From NCBI GenBank assembly GCA_018824925.1, contig JAHJFH010000267.1:1-6920 (forward strand): a stretch of DNA of 6,920 nt, read 5' to 3'. Made by a program: the position numbers and the translations under genes. Below are positions 1 to 5,011 of the stretch, one piece after another. Under the pieces are notes generated by a model that was not told the origin of the DNA, did no database searches, and saw only the letters and a program-made list of their open reading frames with translations. Position 1 is the first letter of the stretch, and every line of letters starts with the position of its first letter. Origin of the DNA: Thermoplasmatota archaeon. Its GTDB lineage: Archaea; Thermoplasmatota; E2; DHVEG-1.

Positions 1-48
1 AATACTAATTGCTGCTGCCAATGCTGCAGATAATATAATTTTTTCCAT
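1..48 (-). CDS. N-terminus of an exported or membrane protein (cut by window edge)
   Basis: The minus strand opens with ATG at 48 and reads MEKIILSAALAAAISI before the window ends. A short charged start followed by an Ala/Ile/Leu-rich stretch looks like a signal peptide or first membrane helix. The start is chosen because GGTGAG (61-56) sits 7 bases upstream, a good match to the archaeal anti-Shine-Dalgarno sequence. An in-frame ATG at 63 would add the residues MVRKK and is possible, but it has no spaced ribosome site. A BRE/TATA-like promoter lies about 60 bases upstream. Only 16 residues are visible, so no function can be given. The neighbour behind it is also membrane-anchored, which may mean a small surface-protein cluster. 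Confidence 0.6.
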   Translation of the reverse strand, partial: MEKIILSAALAAAISI

Positions 49-105
49 TTTTTTTCTCACCATCCTGTAATGTTATATTATGACATGATACATTCTTTCA
101 GGCAA

Positions 106-124
106 GATATAAAAACATATTTCG
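106..124 (-). promoter_or_regulatory. BRE/TATA promoter of the left-edge gene
   Basis: Read on the minus strand, CGAAAT (124-119) is followed three bases later by TTTTTATATC (115-106). This matches an archaeal BRE plus TATA box. A start about 26 bases downstream of the box centre falls near 84-85, giving a leader of about 36 bases before the ATG at 48 that contains the GGTGAG site. The same CGAAAT element occurs next to the TATA box of alba in this window. Confidence 0.5.
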
Positions 125-164
125 AAAAAATGGCATAATGTAAAACTGTCAAAAACTTGTAAAC

Positions 165-173
165 AAAAAAAAA
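165..173 (-). terminator. U-tract terminator after the PsbP-like gene
   Basis: A run of nine T residues on the minus strand begins 11 bases after the TAA stop of the PsbP-like gene. No hairpin precedes it, which fits intrinsic archaeal termination at U-tracts. Confidence 0.5.
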
Positions 174-183
174 TATTCTATAC

Positions 184-699
184 TTATTTCACTTGAAATG
201 AAGAAATGCTTTCGTTAACAATAGATGAATATTCTTCATACAAGTCAATAGGGGCTGAATAGCTAAATACATACACATTCCTAGTATGTTTAACTGCAAT
301 TTGTCGTTCTTTATAGGTTGAATCATTCACACGATAGGTAAAAATAATTTCATATGCCGTCAATCCTCCAATAGTTAACCAATCTCGATAAATCACCGTA
401 AAATTCCACACTAAATCAGGATACCTTTCCTCAATACTATCAGCAAACGTACTCAAAGCTAATCCTTCATCAAGACGATACGGCCGAGCTATACTTATGT
501 AAACCGATGAGTTACTAAATGGAAACCATTCTACAATCCGATCAGCAGAGCCATTTTGATTCCTGCTCCAATCTACCGGTGGATTTAAACCAATACCATA
601 CTCATCATTAACATAGGTAGTAGTTAATGTATTATCCAAACACCAACAAAAAAATATTATAACTAAAAGGAAAACAACACCGATACAACACCTGTTCAT
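184..699 (-). CDS. Membrane-anchored PsbP-like protein
   Basis: A 171-residue protein from ATG at 699. Residues about 5-22 are strongly hydrophobic (GVVFLLVIIFFCWC), acting as an uncleaved anchor or signal sequence, so the rest should face outside. The remainder resembles the PsbP/DUF1795-like fold common as small exported proteins in archaea: a YGIGLNPPVDW motif near the start of the domain, a central IGGLTAYEIIFTY strand pattern, and the closing SIVNESISSFQVK that matches the usual terminal helix. The biochemical role of archaeal members is unknown to me. An in-frame TTG at 726 would add nine residues, but ATG gives a more typical signal sequence; the ribosome site is weak (AGGT near 712). 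A weak TATA-like element (ATATTTATC, around 764-772) could drive it. A U-tract terminator follows. Gene reality is well supported by length and signal sequence; the family call is from memory of the motif pattern. Confidence 0.7.
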   Translation of the reverse strand: MNRCCIGVVFLLVIIFFCWCLDNTLTTTYVNDEYGIGLNPPVDWSRNQNGSADRIVEWFPFSNSSVYISIARPYRLDEGLALSTFADSIEERYPDLVWNFTVIYRDWLTIGGLTAYEIIFTYRVNDSTYKERQIAVKHTRNVYVFSYSAPIDLYEEYSSIVNESISSFQVK

Positions 700-755
700 A
701 TATGGGTAACCTAAGAGACTATACAAATAGCTATTGGAAAAAACCTTTGATAATA

Positions 756-893
756 TTAATTACGATAAATATGCGACCTAGGGGTCTTAATGGACACACA
801 ATATCCTGCTTTTAACGCTCGTTGAGCAACATCGGAATTTTTTGTATAAATGGTACTGTCACCCTGCCGCCAACACCAAACCAAATGAACCAT
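756..893 (-). pseudogene. Small open frame, possible 3' part of a decayed gene
   Basis: A 45-codon frame from ATG at 893 to TAA at 758-756. It contains a normal-looking stretch, DSTIYTKNSDVAQRALKAGY, followed by CVSIKTPRS, with codon choices like those of neighbouring genes. The frame is open upstream of this ATG for 11 more codons, back to a TGA. No ribosome-binding site precedes the ATG. It lies just downstream of another short frame (914-1039) in a different phase, so the pair could be one gene broken by a frameshift. I do not recognise the protein. It may also be chance open sequence, since the ATG has no supporting signals. Confidence 0.25.
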
Positions 894-913
894 AAATCCA
901 CAAACCCAGGAAG

Positions 914-1039
914 CTAGAAAAATGCATCATTCCATTGAATGCGAAGCTGTCCTCGAAGAATTTTTTTTCCAGTGTGAAAAGCATGATAATAAATCGCATC
1001 CTCATAGAGTTTTTTGAGATTTTCAGATTTATTCACCAT
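914..1039 (-). CDS. Possible small protein of 41 residues, or 5' part of a broken gene
   Basis: ATG at 1039 is preceded by GTGAGGAG (1054-1047), a good ribosome-binding site 7 bases upstream, and by a TATA-like element at 1104-1113. The product begins MVNKSENLKKLYEDAIYYHA and continues FHTGKKILRGQLRIQWNDAFF, a helical, charged sequence with ordinary codon use. It then stops at TAG. An eight-A run at codons 24-27 is a likely slip site; reading one base on there opens a longer frame that runs to a TGA at about 861. Thus it may be a true small protein, or the start of a gene interrupted by frameshifts whose remains continue to 756. No family is recognised. Confidence 0.4.
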   Translation of the reverse strand: MVNKSENLKKLYEDAIYYHAFHTGKKILRGQLRIQWNDAFF

Positions 1040-1103
1040 TTCATATCTCCTCACGCTCCTATTCTCTTGCTCATGTTTAAAAGGACTTGTTGTACAAATC
1101 GTA

Positions 1104-1113
1104 CCTATATACC
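1104..1113 (-). promoter_or_regulatory. TATA-like element before the 41-residue frame
   Basis: GGTATATAGG on the minus strand lies about 26 bases before a predicted start near 1082, giving a leader of about 43 bases before the ATG at 1039. It sits in the gap after the CNNM gene, whose stop is not followed by a U-tract, so read-through from that gene is equally possible. Confidence 0.35.
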
Positions 1114-1146
1114 TAATTTAAAATCACAGGACTTACGTCTTCAAGA

Positions 1147-2154
1147 TTAGGGATATTCATCCATATCGTCACGGACATCATGCTCATCAGTTATTTCACC
1201 AAATATTTCCTCGACCAAATCCTCCATACTAATCAACCCGAGGGTTTTTCCCTGAGGATCCTGTAACAAAGCAAGATGTGATTTATGTCTTTTCATTTCC
1301 CGTAAAATATCATCAGCTTTCATGTTTGATCCAATTTTCAAAATATCGCGCATGATATAACTTACGGACAACGAGGTATCCTCAATAATTAATGTATCCT
1401 TAATAAGGACCATTCCAATGACATCATCATGATCTTTTCGAAAAACCGGAAATCGTGAAAACCCTGTTTTTATTGCCAACTCAATTAGATCATCAATAGT
1501 AGCACTTTCATGAATAAACTCTACCTTGTTCTGTGGCGTATAGATCTCATATGCTCGGGTTTCGTCAAATTCAAAGACCTCATTGACCATTTCCCGTTCA
1601 TCCTTTTCTATCGTTCCCTCTTCTTCTCCCAATCGCATCATCGCCATGATCTCATCCTGAGTCACAGCGGTTTTCCTATGACTATTTCCTCCAACAAGTT
1701 TAATTAATCCCTGAGAAATAAAGTTCAATAAGACCACCAAGGGATGGAATAATTTTGTAACCACCAGAAGGGGTCGAGCAATTCGCAATGCAAACTTCTC
1801 ATTTTTAATACCAAAAGCTTTCGGTGTTGCCTCACTAAAAACAAGAATTAGCAACGTCATCGTTGCTGCTGCAATTCCAATACCAAAATTACCAAAAAAA
1901 ACGGTGGCAACATACCCAGCCAATACAGAGGAAAAAATATTAACAATATTATTACCAATAACCACTGCGCTTATCACGTTATCCGGTTTTTGCAATAATT
2001 CCTCTAACACCCGAGCTTTTTTATCACCATTTCGTGCTTTGTCCACCACCATAGCTTTATTTACAGAAACAAAAGCCATCTCTGCACTTGAAAAAAACGC
2101 TGAAATAATGATTAACAGTATAATAAGTACAATACTAAAAAATATCCAAATCAT
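1147..2154 (-). CDS. CNNM/CorC-type divalent cation transporter (DUF21 plus CBS pair)
   Basis: A 335-residue integral membrane protein of the CNNM/HlyC-CorC family, members of which move or regulate Mg2+ and related cations, often with Na+. The DUF21 domain covers about residues 1-180: a first helix at 4-26 ending in SAFFSSAEMAFVSVNK, a second at 62-84 with the conserved VVIGNNIVNI, and a third at 91-112 ending in FSEATPK. These three motifs line the ion site in known family members. An acidic helix (EEEGTIEKDEREMV, 177-190) links to a CBS pair at about 205-325 that should bind adenine nucleotide in the cytoplasm; it ends with the family signature GLISMEDLVEEIFGEITDEHD. The C-terminal CorC/HlyC domain of about 80 residues found in most bacterial relatives is absent; the protein ends with a short acidic tail. 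The ATG at 2154 has no clear Shine-Dalgarno site. It follows acs by 119 bases and has its own TATA-like element. The precise ion is inferred. Confidence 0.9.
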   Translation of the reverse strand: MIWIFFSIVLIILLIIISAFFSSAEMAFVSVNKAMVVDKARNGDKKARVLEELLQKPDNVISAVVIGNNIVNIFSSVLAGYVATVFFGNFGIGIAAATMTLLILVFSEATPKAFGIKNEKFALRIARPLLVVTKLFHPLVVLLNFISQGLIKLVGGNSHRKTAVTQDEIMAMMRLGEEEGTIEKDEREMVNEVFEFDETRAYEIYTPQNKVEFIHESATIDDLIELAIKTGFSRFPVFRKDHDDVIGMVLIKDTLIIEDTSLSVSYIMRDILKIGSNMKADDILREMKRHKSHLALLQDPQGKTLGLISMEDLVEEIFGEITDEHDVRDDMDEYP

Positions 2155-2205
2155 AGCCGTGGCTCATGTTGCATTGCTTTTTCTTATGAGGCAATATTCC
2201 TTATC

Positions 2206-2220
2206 ATTTTTATACTTTGT
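2206..2220 (-). promoter_or_regulatory. TATA-like promoter of the CNNM gene
   Basis: ACAAAGTATAAAAAT on the minus strand gives a purine-rich BRE-like part next to a TATA box. A start about 26 bases downstream falls near 2185, leaving about 30 bases before the ATG at 2154. It lies after the acs terminator, which supports separate transcription of the two genes. Confidence 0.5.
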
Positions 2221-2252
2221 CTACCTATTTATCATGAGATCGTATAAAAGAG

Positions 2253-2264
2253 AAAAAAAAGTGG
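2253..2264 (-). terminator. U-tract terminator of acs
   Basis: CCACTTTTTTTT on the minus strand starts 9 bases after the acs stop codon and is followed by CTCTTTTATACG. It contains a run of eight T residues without an upstream hairpin, like the other terminators in this window. Confidence 0.55.
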
Positions 2265-2273
2265 ATGGTGTGA

Positions 2274-4229
2274 TTAGGTTGCTTTGGTTATTTGATCCAC
2301 CGCTTCAGGGTTTGCTAACGTTGAGATATCACCTACTTCTCGTCCCATTGCTCGAGCACGGATCACTCGACGCATAATCTTACCACTGCGGGTCTTTGGT
2401 ACATCAGAGACAAAATAGATTTCATCGGGGCGTGCAAGTTTACCCATTTCAACGCCTACATGTTCGCGAAGTATTTTTTTCAGCTCATCTGTAGGTTCTA
2501 CATCCTTTTTCAAAACAACATAAGCGGTAATTGACTCACCTTTGAGCGAATGGGGTTTACCAATAACCGCTGCTTCAGCAACTTTATGATGGCTCACAAG
2601 TGCTGACTCAACTTCAGAGTTACCAATGCGATGTCCTGAGACATTTAACACATCATCTGCACGACCTTGAATCCAAAAATAACCATCACTATCTGTTCGA
2701 GCGACATCTCCTGCTAAATAAATATCTTTAAATCTACTCCAATAGGTTTCTTCATAACGTTGCGGGTTTTTGTAAATGCCACGGAGCATACCCGGCCAGG
2801 GATGTGTAAGCACAAGATTACCCCCAGCATTATGTACTGCTACACCCTGCTCATTAAAGATAGCAGCATTCATGCCGGGTAAAGGAAAAGTTGCCGATCC
2901 TGGTTTTAAGGGAGTTACAGGTAGGGGCGATATAACAAAATGTCCTGTTTCAGTTTGCCACCATGTATCCATAATCTGACAACATTCATTTCCGATATTT
3001 TTATAATACCATATCCATGCCTCAGGATTAATTGGCTCGCCAACAGATCCTAGTAATCGTAAGCTACTAAGATCATGTTTCTTTGGCCATTCTTCCCCTT
3101 GTTTCATGAATAATCGAACACTAGTGGGTGATGTGTAAAGAATGCTGACTTTATATTTTTCAATAATTTCCCACCATCGATCAGGTCCAGGAAAATCTGG
3201 TGCTCCTTCATACATCACAGAAGTTGCTCCTAGAATCAACGGAGCATATACAATAAATGAATGACCAGTAATCCAACCAATGTCGGCTGCACACCAGTAA
3301 ATATCATCATCTTTAACGTCAAAAACCCATTTAAGGGTTGTTGCTGTACCTACTGCATAGCCACCATGCGCATGAATAATTCCTTTTGGTTTTCCTGTTG
3401 TTCCTGAAGTATACAAGAAAAATAACGGGTCGTTTGCATCAAGTCTTTCGGTTTCACATTCCTCAGACATATCTTTAACAAGTTCATGCCACCAAATGTC
3501 TCGACCTTCTTGCATATCTACAGGGTCACCGGTTCGTTGATAGACGATAGCATGTTTTACACTTGGTGCATTTTTCAGAGCTTCATCTGCTTGTATTTTC
3601 AATGGTACTTTTTTTCCTCTACGGTAAAAACTATCACAGGTAAAAATGACCTTTGCCTCACAGTCATTTACTCTATCCCGAACGGCATATGCACTGAAAC
3701 CTGAAAAAACGACTGAATGGATAGCGCCGATTTTTGCGCAGGCAAGCATAGCAATTGGTAATTCGGGGACCATCGGCATGTATATACCGACTCGATCTCC
3801 TCGTTTAACCCCTAATTTTTTTAATGCATTCGCGAGTTTGTTTACTTCTTGGTAAAGTTCCATATAGGTGATTTTTCGAACTTCACCGGGTTCACCTTCG
3901 AAGATAAATGCGAGTTTATCTTTTTTCCATGTTTTTACATGTTTATCTAATGCATCATGAACGATATTGTATTGAGCACCAAGGAACCATTTGACCCATG
4001 GGGGACTCCATTCCACAAGTTTTTCATAAGGTTTGTACCATTCAACAAGCTCTTTGGCCATTTCCTCCCAATACCATTCCCAATTTTTGGTTTTTTCATA
4101 GAGTTCAGCGAGGGTTTTGATATTATGTTTGTTCATCCATTGTTGGACATTGGTGTTTTTTACAAAGTCCCCGGATGGTTTGAAAACTCGCGTTTCATCC
4201 ATTAGAACAGTTATGTCTCCATTTGTCAT
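2274..4229 (-). CDS. acs: Acetyl-CoA synthetase, AMP-forming
   Basis: A full-length 651-residue acyl-adenylate enzyme that converts acetate, ATP and CoA to acetyl-CoA, AMP and pyrophosphate in the cytoplasm. The N-terminal part to about residue 110 carries the ACS-type NWEWYWEEMAKE and helical cap. Adenylation motifs are all present: YTSGTTGKPKG (273-283), DTWWQTETG (421-429) with the tryptophan pair that restricts the pocket to acetate-sized acids, GDVARTDSDGYFWIQGRADD (507-526) and NVSGHRIG (529-536). The C-terminal swing domain holds PKTRSGKIMRR with Lys617, the catalytic and acetylation-regulated lysine of the family. Length matches typical Acs. Start: ATG at 4229 with GAGGT (4240-4236) 6 bases upstream. 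Propionyl-CoA synthetase is the main alternative, but the WW motif favours acetate. It is probably a single-gene unit with a terminator behind it; a long non-coding region precedes it. The presence of acs suggests acetate assimilation or acetate-derived carbon flow. Confidence 0.96.
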   Translation of the reverse strand: MTNGDITVLMDETRVFKPSGDFVKNTNVQQWMNKHNIKTLAELYEKTKNWEWYWEEMAKELVEWYKPYEKLVEWSPPWVKWFLGAQYNIVHDALDKHVKTWKKDKLAFIFEGEPGEVRKITYMELYQEVNKLANALKKLGVKRGDRVGIYMPMVPELPIAMLACAKIGAIHSVVFSGFSAYAVRDRVNDCEAKVIFTCDSFYRRGKKVPLKIQADEALKNAPSVKHAIVYQRTGDPVDMQEGRDIWWHELVKDMSEECETERLDANDPLFFLYTSGTTGKPKGIIHAHGGYAVGTATTLKWVFDVKDDDIYWCAADIGWITGHSFIVYAPLILGATSVMYEGAPDFPGPDRWWEIIEKYKVSILYTSPTSVRLFMKQGEEWPKKHDLSSLRLLGSVGEPINPEAWIWYYKNIGNECCQIMDTWWQTETGHFVISPLPVTPLKPGSATFPLPGMNAAIFNEQGVAVHNAGGNLVLTHPWPGMLRGIYKNPQRYEETYWSRFKDIYLAGDVARTDSDGYFWIQGRADDVLNVSGHRIGNSEVESALVSHHKVAEAAVIGKPHSLKGESITAYVVLKKDVEPTDELKKILREHVGVEMGKLARPDEIYFVSDVPKTRSGKIMRRVIRARAMGREVGDISTLANPEAVDQITKAT

Positions 4230-4597
4230 TTTCTTACCTCGTGCTATGCAAGATACATCATTTAATTTTCTTTTTTATCGCTCATTTTCAATATTTTATC
4301 TTGATATAATCTATTTTTCATAAATAATGATTGATTATGGCGTACATTTTCCCCCGTAAGGGGTTGGCGGAATATGATGTAACTATAAGAAGTTTTTCCT
4401 CTTATTTCACAGGTTTATAAAGCTTGGTTTTTTTCCCTTGCTATTTTTGGTGAGGGTTTTAATGTAGGAATTCAAATAGGATGTCTCTAATATTAAGATA
4501 CCGGTGATATGAAATCAAAAAAAACTGTCTGCAAAAAATTTATCAACATATTTTTTTAATAAAATTTCCATTAATATATCATGTACTAAATATATTT
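4230..4597. other. Non-coding region upstream of acs with candidate promoter elements
   Basis: No reading frame with start, ribosome site and coding character was found on either strand. For minus-strand transcription of acs there are three TATA-like candidates: GATAAAAAAG (4279-4270, start near 4249 and a leader of about 20 bases), ATTATATCAA (4310-4301), and the symmetric TTTATAAA at 4414-4421, which would give a leader of about 160 bases. A compact GC-rich inverted repeat CCCCCGTAAGGGG stands out at 4351-4363 in otherwise AT-rich DNA. Which element is used cannot be decided from sequence alone. Confidence 0.5.
4385..4405 (-). repeat. Inverted repeat next to the distal TATA box upstream of acs
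   Basis: On the minus strand ATAAGAGG and CTTCTTAT flank a five-A loop, pairing over eight positions with one G-U wobble; on the plus strand that position would be an A-C mismatch. It lies 9 bases downstream of TTTATAAA (4414-4421), and a start about 26 bases from the box centre would fall inside it, near 4391. It may be an operator-like dyad or a partly transcribed hairpin. Chance occurrence in AT-rich DNA is a real alternative. Confidence 0.3.
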
Positions 4598-4613
4598 AAA
4601 AAAAAGAGAAAGG
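4598..4613 (-). terminator. U-tract terminator of alba
   Basis: CCTTTCTCTTTTTTTT on the minus strand, ending in eight T residues, lies 36 bases after the alba stop codon. There is no strong hairpin upstream. The same pyrimidine pattern follows other genes in this window. Confidence 0.6.
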
Positions 4614-4649
4614 AACAAATAATACCAACATAAAATAAAGCTATTGGAA

Positions 4650-4937
4650 TTATTTCGATAATGAAATTTCGATAGATGAGACGTTTGAAGTGCGTCCTTC
4701 TTCGTTGGTGATTGCTTCTGTTCCGATTTTTATTTCCTTTATTTTTGCATCAGTGACGAAACGGTTCCGTGTAATTTCTGCAGCATCAACCGCTCGACTT
4801 ATTGCTCTGCCCCGTGCTTTTATGATGACTTCACTTGAGCCACTGTTAAACTGAGTGACTACGGCAAGAACATAGCTCATTGGTGGTTTGTTTCCTACAT
4901 AGATAATGTTTTCTTCGGATTCTTCTTTTGCTGTCAT
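4650..4937 (-). CDS. alba: DNA/RNA-binding chromatin protein Alba
   Basis: A 95-residue Alba (Sac10b family) protein, the usual length. These dimers coat and bridge DNA and also bind RNA, shaping the archaeal chromosome. Family motifs are clear: IIYVGNKPPMSYVLAVVTQF (11-30) containing the loop that contacts DNA, the core IIKARGRAISRAVDAAEITR (38-57) followed by NRF, and the closing NVSSIEISLSK. Aligned with Sulfolobus Alba without gaps at the start, the acetylatable Lys16 is Asn here while Lys17 is kept; I recall the same Asn in some euryarchaeal Albas. The usual KPVMNYV reads KPPMSYV. ATG at 4937 is preceded by GGGAGGT (4952-4946) at 8 bases, the strongest ribosome site in the window, consistent with an abundant protein. 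It is transcribed alone, from a promoter in the 74-base gap after thiDN, and ends at a U-tract. A palindrome on the predicted transcription start suggests control there. Confidence 0.95.
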   Translation of the reverse strand: MTAKEESEENIIYVGNKPPMSYVLAVVTQFNSGSSEVIIKARGRAISRAVDAAEITRNRFVTDAKIKEIKIGTEAITNEEGRTSNVSSIEISLSK

Positions 4938-4945
4938 AGGCTTTT

Positions 4946-4952
4946 ACCTCCC
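4946..4952 (-). promoter_or_regulatory. Strong Shine-Dalgarno site of alba
   Basis: GGGAGGT lies eight bases before the alba ATG. It is nearly complementary to the archaeal 16S rRNA tail and stronger than the sites of the other genes here, in line with high expression of Alba. Confidence 0.7.
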
Positions 4953-4961
4953 TGATAAATC

Positions 4962-4980
4962 ATTGTTGCGCCGCAACAAT
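4962..4980 (-). promoter_or_regulatory. Perfect 9-1-9 palindrome on the alba transcription start (candidate operator)
   Basis: ATTGTTGCG, one C, then CGCAACAAT: an exact dyad of 19 bases. Its centre (4971) is 24 bases from the centre of the alba TATA box, so it covers the predicted start near 4969. This position suits a repressor that blocks RNA polymerase. In RNA it could fold as a seven-pair stem with a CGCCG loop, but no U-tract follows, so it is unlikely to be a terminator of thiDN. The binding protein is unknown; Alba itself is not known for such site-specific binding. Confidence 0.6.
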
Positions 4981-4990
4981 ATTAAAACTC

Positions 4991-5006
4991 ATTTATAAAC
5001 ATTTCG
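4991..5006 (-). promoter_or_regulatory. BRE/TATA promoter of alba
   Basis: CGAAAT (5006-5001) directly followed by GTTTATAAAT (5000-4991) on the minus strand is a textbook archaeal BRE plus TATA box. The expected start is near 4969, with a leader of about 32 bases that contains the strong ribosome site. It lies just past the thiDN stop codon, so alba can be transcribed independently. Confidence 0.75.
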
Positions 5007-5011
5007 TCAGA

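Noticed and set aside
935..1150. Plus-strand open frame of 71 codons
   Set aside because: No ribosome site and low-complexity composition; it overlaps the better supported minus-strand frame at 914-1039.
1904..2377. Plus-strand open frame of 157 codons
   Set aside because: It lies antisense to the start of the CNNM gene and the end of acs, both of which have clear family motifs; its sequence has no recognisable domain and it crosses promoter and terminator DNA.
4509..4559. Sixteen-codon frame after GGTGAT on the plus strand
   Set aside because: The ribosome-like site touches the ATG, the peptide is low complexity, and no promoter is evident.
729..4649. An 11-base exact repeat AGCTATTGGAA at 729-739 and 4639-4649
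   Set aside because: Matches of this length are expected by chance in an AT-rich window of nearly 7 kb, and the surroundings do not match.
4962..4980. Palindrome as an intrinsic terminator of thiDN
   Set aside because: It is not followed by a T-run on the minus strand and lies downstream of the alba TATA box, so an operator role fits better.
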